DNA of 64,000 nucleotides, taken from the NCBI RefSeq assembly GCF_000719115.1, contig NZ_JOEA01000015.1, positions 62,001 through 126,000 on the forward strand. Direction: 5' to 3'. A program made the position numbers and the translations under genes. Of the stretch, positions 1 to 10,670 are shown one piece after another (the first letter of the stretch is position 1; each line of letters starts with the position of its first letter). Below the pieces are notes generated by a model. The model did not search any database, was not told the DNA's origin, and saw nothing but the letters and a program-made list of their open reading frames with translations. Source of the stretch: Lentzea albidocapillata (lineage in GTDB: Bacteria > Actinomycetota > Actinomycetes > Mycobacteriales > Pseudonocardiaceae).

Positions 1-717
1 GTGGGGTGGAGCACCAGCCAGCTGGCCGATCTCGCCGGCACGACGTTGCGCACGATCCGGCACTACCACGACGTGGGCCTGCTCGCCGAGCCGGAACGCC
101 GCGCCAACGGCTACAAGAGCTACGGCGTGCCCCATCTCGTGCGGGTGATGAGGATCAAGCGTCTCACCGATCTCGGCCTGTCGCTCACGCAGATCGCGGA
201 CCTCGGTGACGGGGACGAACATCCCGGTGAGGCGTTGCGTGAACTCGACGCCGAACTGGCCGCGACGATCGAACGGCTGCAACGGATCCGGGCCGAACTG
301 GCGGTGATCCTGCGCCAGGAGGCGCCGACCGACCTGCCGGCCGACGTCGCGGCGATGATCTCGGAGGCGAACCTGTCACCGCAGGACCGTTCGTTCACCG
401 TCGTGCTGGCGCAGCTGCTCTCGCCGGAGACGCTGACCAGGTACGCCGAGACGCTGAAGGGCTACTCGAAGGATCCGGCGGTCGTCGAGTTCGACACGCT
501 GCCGGAGGACGCCGACGAGCAGACTCGGCAGAGCCTGGCCGAACGCATGCGCGCGATGCCGTACATGGCCGAGATGCGTGCCGCGTTCCCGGACGCGGCT
601 GGTCTGTACAGCGACGCACCGCGCGGTGTGGAGCACGCGAAGCGGACGGTCATCAAGGTCATGGTCGAGCTCTACAACAAGGCCCAGCTGGACGTTCTCG
701 TCCGCATGAGCGGCTGA
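1..717 (+). CDS. MerR-family transcriptional regulator
   Basis: Dimeric DNA-binding regulator of 238 residues. The N-terminal winged helix-turn-helix is clear (LRTIRHYHDVGLL near residues 16-28, wing around NGYKSYG), followed by a Leu/Glu-rich coiled coil (about 75-110) and a roughly 130-residue C-terminal part. The protein has no cysteine, so no metal or redox site of the classical MerR kind is visible; the effector is unknown. The GTG start is the first base of the window, so its ribosome site and promoter are not visible; the N-terminus looks complete for the family. It lies 54 bp upstream of the secreted hydrolase and might regulate it, which is inference only. Confidence 0.85.
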   Translation: MGWSTSQLADLAGTTLRTIRHYHDVGLLAEPERRANGYKSYGVPHLVRVMRIKRLTDLGLSLTQIADLGDGDEHPGEALRELDAELAATIERLQRIRAELAVILRQEAPTDLPADVAAMISEANLSPQDRSFTVVLAQLLSPETLTRYAETLKGYSKDPAVVEFDTLPEDADEQTRQSLAERMRAMPYMAEMRAAFPDAAGLYSDAPRGVEHAKRTVIKVMVELYNKAQLDVLVRMSG

Positions 718-771
718 CATTCCATTGGTTTCGGCGCGCCGAGGGGGCGCGTCGTCGGGGAGGATTTGCTA

Positions 772-2235
772 ATGCGAAAATCGTTGTCTCTGGCTGCGGT
801 CGTGACCGCCGCCGCAGCGCTGGTGGCGGTACCGGGGGTGTCGTCCGCCGCACCTCCCGTGAAGCAGGTGCAGTGGGTCGCGTGTCCCGCTGACGTGGCG
901 CTTCCCGGACTGGAGTGCGGAAAGCTCCAGGTGCCGCTCGACTACCGCGAGCCGCAGGGCCGCCAGACCGAGGTCATGATCACCCGGCTGGCCAGCAAGA
1001 GCCCTGAGAAGCGCAAGGGCATCCTGCTGACCAACCCCGGCGGGCCGAGCGAGGGCCTGACGTTCCCGTTCATCCTGAAGGCACTGGGAATGCCGCAGAG
1101 CGTGCTGGACGCGTACGACATCATCGGCATGGATCCGCGCGGCCTCGGTTACAGCTCGCCGACGACGTGCGACCTCACGGAAGAACAGATGGCCGCGGGC
1201 AGCGTGCCGCCGTACGCCGTGAAGCCGTCTGACGTGCGCAAGCGCGCCGACGAGACGAAGAAGATCGCAGAGCAGTGCCTGAAGTCGTCGACCGCGGACA
1301 CGTTGCCCTACAACACGACCAGGAACATCGCCCACGACCTGGACAGCGTTCGCGCCGCACTGGGTGAGAAGAAGGCTTCGTTCCTCGGTTACTCGTACGG
1401 CACCTACCTGGGTTCGGTCTACGCCACGCTGTTCCCGAAGACCAGCGACCGCGTCGTGATCGACAGCAGCCTCCCCGCGAGCGGCTGGGACGTCGAGGGC
1501 GGGCGGCTGATGGCCCGTGGCGTGGAGGACACGTTCCCGGACTTCGCGAAGTGGGCGGCGGCGCACCCCGAGTACGGCCTGGGCGCCACGCCGCAACAGG
1601 TGCGCGCCAAGTACTTCGACCTGGCCGCACGACTGGACGAGAAGCCGTCTGTCGAGGGCATCAACGGCCAGATGTTCCGCATGGGCACGTTCGCGGGCCT
1701 GTACAGCACGACTGACGAGTCGTTCGCGAAGCTCGCCGCCTCCTGGAAGGCGTTCGACACCGGCCAGCCGCAGCCGCCGCAGGAGTTCCCGGAGGTCCCG
1801 CGCATCCAGGCCCTGCTCGCGGGCCGCCTGAACGTGATCTGCGGCGACTCGGAATGGCCTTCGACGGTCCGCGCCTACGAGCGCAACGTCGCCGTGGACC
1901 GCATCCGCTACCCGATGTTCGGCGCGGCCGCCGCGAACATCCAGCCGTGCGCGTTCTGGCCGAAGCCGGTGGAGAAGCAGGTGCGGCTGTCCGACCGCGG
2001 ACCGCGCAACATCCTCATGGTGCAGAACGAGCGCGACCCCGCCACGCCACTCGCCGGCGCCCACTCGACGCGGCGCGCGTTCGGTGACCGGGCCGCGATG
2101 ATCACCGTCGACCAGGGCGGGCACGGCGCCTACCTGATCGGCAGGAACAAGTGCGCCAACGACAAGGTGACCGAGTACCTGCTCGGCGGGCAGCGTCCGG
2201 CACACGACCTCAAGTGCGCGGCTGAGACCGGCTGA
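772..2235 (+). CDS. secreted alpha/beta hydrolase, tripeptidyl aminopeptidase (TAP-like) family
   Basis: Exported serine hydrolase of 487 residues, related to the Streptomyces tripeptidyl aminopeptidase/SlpD family, expected to cut short peptides from the N-terminus outside the cell. A signal peptide ends near residue 29 (VSSAAP). The nucleophile elbow GYSYGT places the catalytic Ser at about 208; the C-terminal TAP-like domain carries the acid (NERDPATP, about 422) and His (GGHGAY, about 451). ATG 772 is chosen over an in-frame TTG at 766 because GGGGAGG at 757-763 is well spaced for it. It ends in a long hairpin shared with the convergent synthetase gene. Substrate range is unproven; a proline iminopeptidase-like activity is possible. 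Confidence 0.88.
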   Translation: MRKSLSLAAVVTAAAALVAVPGVSSAAPPVKQVQWVACPADVALPGLECGKLQVPLDYREPQGRQTEVMITRLASKSPEKRKGILLTNPGGPSEGLTFPFILKALGMPQSVLDAYDIIGMDPRGLGYSSPTTCDLTEEQMAAGSVPPYAVKPSDVRKRADETKKIAEQCLKSSTADTLPYNTTRNIAHDLDSVRAALGEKKASFLGYSYGTYLGSVYATLFPKTSDRVVIDSSLPASGWDVEGGRLMARGVEDTFPDFAKWAAAHPEYGLGATPQQVRAKYFDLAARLDEKPSVEGINGQMFRMGTFAGLYSTTDESFAKLAASWKAFDTGQPQPPQEFPEVPRIQALLAGRLNVICGDSEWPSTVRAYERNVAVDRIRYPMFGAAAANIQPCAFWPKPVEKQVRLSDRGPRNILMVQNERDPATPLAGAHSTRRAFGDRAAMITVDQGGHGAYLIGRNKCANDKVTEYLLGGQRPAHDLKCAAETG

Positions 2236-2242
2236 CCGAAAC

Positions 2243-2292
2243 GGCGTCTGCAAGTACTACCGGCCAACAGGCCGGCGGTACTTGCAGACGCC
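2243..2292. terminator. long hairpin between convergent genes
   Basis: Stem of 15 perfect pairs (GGCGTCTGCAAGTAC at 2243-2257 with its complement at 2278-2292), a 2-nt internal mismatch, 6 further pairs (CCGGCC/GGCCGG) and an AACA loop. It sits between the stop of the + strand hydrolase and the stop of the - strand synthetase. There is no U-tract, which is common for actinobacterial terminators. Probably ends transcription from both sides. Confidence 0.7.
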
Positions 2293-2300
2293 CGTTCGTC

Positions 2301-5240
<2,940 letters not shown>

Positions 5241-5247
5241 GGCGACG

Positions 5248-5278
5248 AGTCTACGAAACAGATAAAACCGCTGGTCAA
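5248..5278 (-). promoter_or_regulatory. probable promoter of the glycyl-tRNA synthetase gene
   Basis: On the minus strand TTGACC (5278-5273) is followed after 19 bp by TAGACT (5253-5248). The predicted transcription start falls on or next to the GTG at 5240, which has no Shine-Dalgarno sequence, so the mRNA is probably leaderless. The spacer is slightly long. Confidence 0.5.
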
Positions 5279-5383
5279 GGGGCCTCGATCGGGTGGTCTT
5301 CGCCACTGTGTCACCCTGTGCACAACCGAGTGGCGGCCCCGCACGTCTACTTGGTGTACCCGAATGTGCTGAAAGGAGTGGGT

Positions 5384-7264
5384 GTGGACAACCGGCCGCC
5401 GCGGCCGGGAGACCCGAACGGGAATCCCAGGCGACCTTCCGCCACCCCGCGCCCCCAGACGGGCCAGCCCCGCCGCCCGCAGGTGCCACCACGTGCGGCC
5501 GAGCCTCCACGCAGGCAGCCCGGCGGTGCCGAACCCCCACGCCGGGAGCCTCCGAAGCGCGCCGAACCGCCGCGTCGTGAGCCGGCGAGCCGCGCCGAAC
5601 CGCCGCGCCGCGAGACCCCGCGCAGGGAGTCGGCGAACCGCAGCGAACCACCGCGCCGCGCACCCGGCCGAGCCACGTCGTCCGCCCCGCGCCCGCGTCC
5701 GGTCATCGACCGTCCCACGGTCCGCACCACGCCCGCGAAGGCGGCCGCATCCGCGTCCCGGCCGAGGCCCAGGCCCGCACCGGCCCGCCGGCCGAGCAAG
5801 GCCGAGCGCGGCGCGTCCACCGGCGCCAAGATCTTCATCAGCATGCTGTCGGCGACGGTCCTGCTGGTCACCGGCATCGCGTGGCAGAACCTGACGGCGC
5901 TGACGGACGGCCTGACCAAGCAGGACCTGAACCTGGCCGACGCGGGTGAGAAGCCCGCCGACGGCGCGATCGACATCCTGCTGGTCGGCATGGACAGCCG
6001 CACCGACTCCAAGGGCAACCCGCTGCCGCCGCACATCCTCAACGAACTGCAGGCGGGCGGCGCCGACGACGGCGGCTTCAACACCGACACGCTGATCCTG
6101 CTGCACATCCCGAACGACAGCGGCAAGGCCTACGCCGTGTCGTTCCCGCGCGACTCCTACGTGAAGATCGCGGGCGGATTCGGGCGACACAAGATCAACT
6201 CCGCCTACGGTTTCGCCAAGAACAAGGCCGCCGAGAAGCTCCAGGGCAGCGGCAAGCCCGCGCCCGAGGTCGAGATGGAGTCGCGCAAGGCGGGCGCGAA
6301 CAACCTCATCGAGACCATCCAGACCCTGACCGGCGCGACGATCGACCACTACGCCGAGGTCAACCTGGTCGGCTTCTACGACATCACCAAGGCCATCGGC
6401 GGCATCGACGTCTGCCTCAACACCAAGGTGCGCGACAGCTTCTCCGGCGCGAACTTCCCCGCGGGCCAGCAGACCATCGAGGGCAAGAACGCGCTCGCGT
6501 TCGTCCGCCAGCGCCACGGCCTGCCGATGGGCGACCTCGACCGTGTCGTGCGCCAGCAGGTCTTCATGGCGGGCCTCGCCAAGAAGATGCTGTCGGCGGG
6601 CGTGCTCGCCGACAGCACCAAGCGCAACGACATGATCAAGGCCGTCAGCGGCGCGATCGTGCTCGACGACGGCTGGGACATCACCAAGTTCGCCCTGCAG
6701 ATGAAGGACATGACGGGCGGCAACATGACGTTCCAGACGATCCCGACGGGCAACCCCGACCTGCAGACGCCGGAGGACGGCTCGGCGGTCGAGGTGGTCG
6801 AGTCCGAGGTGCGGACGTTCGTCAAGAACCTCGGCAAGGGCCCGGCGTCGTCGAACCCGGCGGACCCGAAGTTCGACAAGGCCTCGGTGACCGTCGACGT
6901 CCGCAACGCCTCCGGCCAGGCCGGTCTCGCGGGCCAGGTGCTCCAGTCGCTCGTCGCGAAGGGCTTCACGGGCGGCCAGACCGGCAACGCCGACGCCATG
7001 TCGAAGTCGGTCGTCCGCTACGGCAAGGGTGGCGAGGCTGGCGCGAACGCGGTCCAGGAGACGCTCGGCGGCCTGAAGGTCGAAGAGGACGTGAACGTGC
7101 CGGCCGGCGCCGTCCGCGTCTTCCTCGGATCGGACTACGCGGGTCCCGGCGCGCGGGGTTTCACCGGTTCCGGAGTACTCGCCCTGGACGGTGCGCGTCA
7201 GCAACCGGCTGACCCCGCGGCCCCTCCGCCCATCTCCGCAGACGGTGTGCGCTGCGTAAACTGA
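5384..7264 (+). CDS. LCP-family cell-wall ligase with C-terminal LytR_C domain
   Basis: LytR-CpsA-Psr phosphotransferase of 626 residues that attaches glycopolymers (arabinogalactan or teichoic-acid type) to peptidoglycan on the outer membrane face. The cytoplasmic N-terminus (1-145) is extremely Pro/Arg-rich with repeated EPPRRE-like units; a single membrane helix follows (about 150-168), then the LCP domain (from about 197, ILLVGMDSRTD, with later Arg/Asp positions such as FPRDSY and VRQRHG), and a LytR_C domain (about 500-590). GTG 5384 is chosen for AAAGGAG at 5372-5378, although the frame is open further up. It is divergent from the synthetase gene. The basic tail may recruit the protein to an anionic partner; that is inference. 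Confidence 0.9.
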   Translation: MDNRPPRPGDPNGNPRRPSATPRPQTGQPRRPQVPPRAAEPPRRQPGGAEPPRREPPKRAEPPRREPASRAEPPRRETPRRESANRSEPPRRAPGRATSSAPRPRPVIDRPTVRTTPAKAAASASRPRPRPAPARRPSKAERGASTGAKIFISMLSATVLLVTGIAWQNLTALTDGLTKQDLNLADAGEKPADGAIDILLVGMDSRTDSKGNPLPPHILNELQAGGADDGGFNTDTLILLHIPNDSGKAYAVSFPRDSYVKIAGGFGRHKINSAYGFAKNKAAEKLQGSGKPAPEVEMESRKAGANNLIETIQTLTGATIDHYAEVNLVGFYDITKAIGGIDVCLNTKVRDSFSGANFPAGQQTIEGKNALAFVRQRHGLPMGDLDRVVRQQVFMAGLAKKMLSAGVLADSTKRNDMIKAVSGAIVLDDGWDITKFALQMKDMTGGNMTFQTIPTGNPDLQTPEDGSAVEVVESEVRTFVKNLGKGPASSNPADPKFDKASVTVDVRNASGQAGLAGQVLQSLVAKGFTGGQTGNADAMSKSVVRYGKGGEAGANAVQETLGGLKVEEDVNVPAGAVRVFLGSDYAGPGARGFTGSGVLALDGARQQPADPAAPPPISADGVRCVN

Positions 7265-7284
7265 TACCCAGAGTAGATATGTAT

Positions 7285-7298
7285 CCCCCATTCGGGGG
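7285..7298 (+). terminator. short G/C hairpin after the LCP gene
   Basis: CCCCC (7285-7289), loop ATTC, GGGGG (7294-7298), followed by GTTCTCC. A weak terminator-like stem between the LCP gene and the XRE regulator; it could also be part of the leader of the next gene. Confidence 0.35.
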
Positions 7299-7380
7299 GT
7301 TCTCCTAGCAAGTTGCGTAAGCGGCGAAGCACTGGCGCCTTCCATCACCGTGAGACCCGCTCACGGGGTGGAGGACCAGG

Positions 7381-7866
7381 GTGCAGACTGCGAACGGCCA
7401 AATCGACACAGTGGCGTACCAGCGCGTGCTCGGTGATGAGATCCGCAGCCTTCGCAAGCAGCGCGGATGGACCCGCAAGGAACTGAACAAGCGGCTGCAG
7501 ACCGAGATCTCGCTGCAGACGCTGGCGACCTACGAGCTCGGCACCCGGCAGTGCTCCGTCGTGCGTCTCGTGGAGATCTGTCACGCCCTCGACGTTCCGG
7601 CACACGAAGTCCTCGCCCGCGTGCACGAACGCTTCTTCGGCGACACCCCCGCCGGGCATCTGACGCTGAGCCTCACCGGGATCGCCGCGACCGACAACCC
7701 CCGGATCCTGCCGCTCAAACGGTGGGCGGCCGGACGGCTGCACGCGCTGCCGTCAGGTGCCACGCCCGACGTGCACCTCGACCTGCCCGCACTGGAAAAC
7801 ATGGCGCAGCTGTGTCAGGTGCCGACGGTGGAGCTCATCCGGATCCTGCGTGGTCTCTCCCGGTGA
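7381..7866 (+). CDS. small XRE-family helix-turn-helix regulator
   Basis: Cytoplasmic 161-residue DNA-binding protein. Residues about 17-72 form a lambda-repressor-type HTH (LGDEIRSLRKQRGWTRKEL, then LQTLATYELGTRQCS and VVRLVEICHALDVPAHEVL). The C-terminal half has no recognised domain. Size and HTH resemble BldD-like actinomycete regulators, but I cannot assign it to BldD. GTG 7381 follows a GGTGGAGGA Shine-Dalgarno. The last 16 residues before the stop are duplicated in the same reading frame just after the stop (7921-7971), which suggests a recombination scar or an earlier longer form. It lies upstream of murT; a link to cell-wall genes is only positional. Confidence 0.85.
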   Translation: MQTANGQIDTVAYQRVLGDEIRSLRKQRGWTRKELNKRLQTEISLQTLATYELGTRQCSVVRLVEICHALDVPAHEVLARVHERFFGDTPAGHLTLSLTGIAATDNPRILPLKRWAAGRLHALPSGATPDVHLDLPALENMAQLCQVPTVELIRILRGLSR

Positions 7867-7971
7867 AAAGCACAGGTGCCTCAGCCAGGCAACGCTCAAG
7901 AACATGACTCCAACATTTGCCAGGTGCCGATGGTGGAGCTCATCCGGATCCTGCGAGCACTGAGTCGCTAG
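7867..7971 (+). pseudogene. in-frame 3'-end repeat of the XRE regulator gene
   Basis: This 105-bp stretch directly follows the TGA of the XRE gene and stays open in the same frame for 34 codons to a TAG at 7969-7971. Its last 16 codons (7921-7968) read QVPMVELIRILRALSR, versus QVPTVELIRILRGLSR at the true end. Positions 7921-7955 match 7816-7850 with one mismatch in 35, while the final codons differ mostly at synonymous positions. The 18 codons between (7867-7920) are unlike the rest of the gene and lower in GC. It could be the remnant of a paralogue's tail or a readthrough extension. Confidence 0.7.
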
Positions 7972-8047
7972 TTGTACCGAACCCCGTTCACACCAACGCA
8001 ACCACCGTCCGAAAGGGCCGAACAGCTTCGCCGGTAGCATCGCCGGG

Positions 8048-9295
8048 GTGAACGATTCCCCCGCCCGCCTCCCCCTGCGCACCGCAGCCGCCGTGAAACT
8101 GGGCAACCTGAGTTCCACGCTGTCCCAGAAGATGGGTCTCGGCGCCGGCGGCATGATCGGCGGCCGGGTCGCGCTGAAGCTCGACCCGCAGGCGCTGGGC
8201 CACCTCACCCAGGGCCGCAGGGTCGCCGTCGTGACGGGCACCAACGGCAAGACCACCAGCACGATGATGCTGGCGCGGGCCGTGGGCGCGCTCGGCGAGG
8301 TCGCCACGAACCACAGCGGCGCGAACATGCCCGACGGCCACGTCACGGCGCTTTCGAAGCAGCCGGACGCGCCGTACGCCGTGCTGGAGTGCGACGAGGC
8401 CTACTTCCCGGCCGTCGCGGGCGCCAGCAACCCGTCCGTCGCGGTGATCCTGAACCTTTCGCGCGACCAGCTCGACCGGGTCGGCGAGGTCCGCACCATC
8501 GAGCGGTCGCTGCGCGACGCCGTCGACAAGCTGCAGAACTGCACGATCATCGCGAACTGCGACGACGTGATGGTGACGAGCGCGGCTTGGAACGCCTCCA
8601 ACGTCGTCTGGGTCGCCACCGGCACCGGCTGGCACCACGACTCGGCGAGCTGCCCGCGCTGCGGCAACCCGATCCGCTGGCAGGGCGAGCACTGGCACTG
8701 TACGGGCTGCGACCTCTCCCGCCCGCACCCGAACTGGATCACCGCCGACGAAGCGATGATCACGCCGGACCACCAGCAGCTCGAACTGCGCCTCACGCTG
8801 CCGGGCAAGTTCAACCAGGCCAACGCCGTCATGGCGGCCGCCGCCGCCCACGCGATGGGTGTCCCCGCCGACGAGGCGGTGCGCCGCCTGCGCGGTGTGT
8901 CCAACGTGAGCGGGCGCTACCGCACGATCCAGCGGGGTGGCCGCAGCGCGCGTCTGCTGCTCAGCAAGAACCCGGCGGGCTGGAGCGAGACCCTCACGGT
9001 CGTCAAGGAGGCCAACCACCCGGCCGTCCTGGTGATCAACGCCCAGGAGGCCGACGGCCGCGACCTGAGCTGGCTGTGGGACGTCCCGTTCGAGCGCCTC
9101 CAGGGCCGCACGGTCATCGCGTCCGGCGAACGGGCGACCGATCTCGCCGTCCGCCTGACCTATGCCGAGGTCCAGCACACGATCGTGCCCGACCCGCTGA
9201 AGGCCATCGACCAGATGCCGCAGGGGGCGGTCGAGGTCATCGCCAACTACACCGCGTTCCGCGACTTGAATGCCAGGGCTGCCGCTGATGAGTGA
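8048..9295 (+). CDS. murT: lipid II isoglutaminyl synthase, MurT subunit
   Basis: Mur-ligase-like subunit that, with GatD, amidates the alpha-carboxylate of D-Glu in lipid II using ATP. The 415-residue protein has the ATP loop GTNGKTT near residue 65, a zinc-ribbon insertion typical of MurT (CPRCG and CTGC, about 202-221) and the C-terminal DUF1727 domain. GTG 8048 has no Shine-Dalgarno but TAGCAT lies at 8035-8040, consistent with a leaderless start. The stop overlaps the gatD start by 8 bp, so the two subunits are translationally coupled. Confidence 0.93.
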   Translation: MNDSPARLPLRTAAAVKLGNLSSTLSQKMGLGAGGMIGGRVALKLDPQALGHLTQGRRVAVVTGTNGKTTSTMMLARAVGALGEVATNHSGANMPDGHVTALSKQPDAPYAVLECDEAYFPAVAGASNPSVAVILNLSRDQLDRVGEVRTIERSLRDAVDKLQNCTIIANCDDVMVTSAAWNASNVVWVATGTGWHHDSASCPRCGNPIRWQGEHWHCTGCDLSRPHPNWITADEAMITPDHQQLELRLTLPGKFNQANAVMAAAAAHAMGVPADEAVRRLRGVSNVSGRYRTIQRGGRSARLLLSKNPAGWSETLTVVKEANHPAVLVINAQEADGRDLSWLWDVPFERLQGRTVIASGERATDLAVRLTYAEVQHTIVPDPLKAIDQMPQGAVEVIANYTAFRDLNARAAADE

Positions 9296-9995
9296 GTCGA
9301 CAATCCAGATCGCGCTCGTGCTGCCGGATCTCCTCGGCACGTACGGCGACTTCGGCAATGCCGTGGTCCTCGAGAAGCGCATGACGTGGCGCGGTATCAA
9401 AGCCGAGATCGTGCCGATCAACTACGGCCAGCCGGTGCCGGACTCGTGCGACATCTACGTCGTCGGCGGAGGTGAGGACACCGCGCAGACGCTGGCGGTG
9501 AAGCACCTGCGCGAGCACCCCGGCCTGCAGCGCGCCGTCACGAAGAACGCCGTGGTGCTGGGCGTCTGCGCCGGCATCCAGATCTTCGGCGAGAGCTTCA
9601 CCCGTGCCGACAACGTCACGCACCCCGGCATGGGCCTGATCGACTCGACCTCGCACGCCGGAGGCAGCCGCGCGATCGGTGAGGTCCTCGCCGAGCCGGC
9701 GAACGGCCTGTTCGAGGGCGTGCTGAGTGGGTTCGAGAACCACCAGGGCCGCACCGTGCTCGGCCCGGCCGCCCGGCCGCTCGCGCACGTCAAGGTCGGC
9801 ACCGGCAACGACGGCAGCGTCGAGGGCGCCGTCCAGGGCAGGATCCTGTGCACCTACCTGCACGGCCCGGTGCTGCCGCGCAACCCGCAGATCGCGGACC
9901 TGCTGATCGAGTGGGCGACGGGTGTGAAGCCCGCGCCGCTGGACCTGCCCGCCGTCACCGCTATGCGAGCTGAGCGGGTGAAGGCAGCGAGCTGA
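9288..9995 (+). CDS. gatD: lipid II isoglutaminyl synthase, glutaminase subunit GatD
   Basis: Class I glutamine amidotransferase-like subunit of 235 residues that releases ammonia from glutamine for MurT. The nucleophile motif LGVCAGIQIFG places Cys at 94, and a conserved HGPVLPRNP lies near residue 192. ATG 9288 overlaps the end of murT (ATGAGTGA). Its 3' end runs 35 bp into the convergent TetR gene, so those two transcripts are antisense at their ends. Confidence 0.93.
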   Translation: MSESTIQIALVLPDLLGTYGDFGNAVVLEKRMTWRGIKAEIVPINYGQPVPDSCDIYVVGGGEDTAQTLAVKHLREHPGLQRAVTKNAVVLGVCAGIQIFGESFTRADNVTHPGMGLIDSTSHAGGSRAIGEVLAEPANGLFEGVLSGFENHQGRTVLGPAARPLAHVKVGTGNDGSVEGAVQGRILCTYLHGPVLPRNPQIADLLIEWATGVKPAPLDLPAVTAMRAERVKAAS

Positions 9996-10593
9996 CCGGC
10001 AACAGCCGGTCCGCGACACCTGGCCAGATCACGGCCATCACGTAGTCGGTTGCGAGCGCGGGCCCCACCGAGGGCCTGCGCTCCATCCACACCGCGAGGC
10101 GTTCCGTCGCGCCGACGACGATCTCGGCGAACGCCTCCGCCTCCAGCGGGTCGATCTCCGGCGTGAACGACGCCAGCACGGCCCCGATCATGTCCGTCTG
10201 CTGCTGACGGATGCCTTCCACTTCCTCCTGCGCCGACGGGACCGCCACGGCCGCCTCCTGCCGCAACAGCGCCCACGACCTGCGGTGCTCGTCGATGAAC
10301 TCGAAGAACGCCAGCAGGCCGAGCCGCAGGAACTCCTCGGGACTCGTCGCACCCGCGATCGCCGCCGCCGTCTTCTCGCGCAGCTCCGTGCGCGCACGGT
10401 GGATGCAGCCGATGAGCAGGCCTTCCTTCGAGCCGAAGTACTCGTAGAGCATCGGCTTCGAGACGCCCACGCGTTCGGCGATCTCGTCCATCGAGGTGGC
10501 GAGGTAGCCCTGCTCGGCGAAGATCTCCTCAGCGACGGTGAGCATCTGGGCCATGCGCTGGGCCTTGGGCATGCGGCGCCGAGGAGCTGTCAC
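9961..10593 (-). CDS. TetR-family repressor, divergent from the monooxygenase gene
   Basis: 210-residue regulator with an N-terminal TetR HTH (VAEEIFAEQGYLATSMDEIAERVGVSKPMLYEYF, about residues 20-53, quoted in part: LATSMDEIAERVGVSKP) and a helical ligand domain. GTG 10593 lacks a Shine-Dalgarno, but TAGACT on the minus strand (10606-10601) lies 7 nt upstream, consistent with a leaderless mRNA. The 77-bp divergent space to the monooxygenase holds overlapping palindromes, so it probably represses both itself and that gene, responding to a substrate or product of the enzyme (inference). Confidence 0.88.
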   Translation of the reverse strand: MTAPRRRMPKAQRMAQMLTVAEEIFAEQGYLATSMDEIAERVGVSKPMLYEYFGSKEGLLIGCIHRARTELREKTAAAIAGATSPEEFLRLGLLAFFEFIDEHRRSWALLRQEAAVAVPSAQEEVEGIRQQQTDMIGAVLASFTPEIDPLEAEAFAEIVVGATERLAVWMERRPSVGPALATDYVMAVIWPGVADRLLPVSSLPSPAQLA

Positions 10594-10617
10594 GAACTAG
10601 AGTCTACCGCTCGTAAC

Positions 10618-10644
10618 TTACTTCGAGTAACCTACTGCGAAGTA
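10618..10644. promoter_or_regulatory. candidate TetR operator in the divergent intergenic region
   Basis: TTACT-TCG-AGTAA (10618-10630) is a perfect-armed palindrome, and TACTTCG (10619-10625) also pairs with CGAAGTA (10638-10644). The near-direct repeat GTAACTTACT / GTAACCTACT spans the same bases. It lies between the TetR gene and the monooxygenase. Confidence 0.6.
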
Positions 10645-10670
10645 GCCACCGCGAGCGGAGGGACTTCCCC

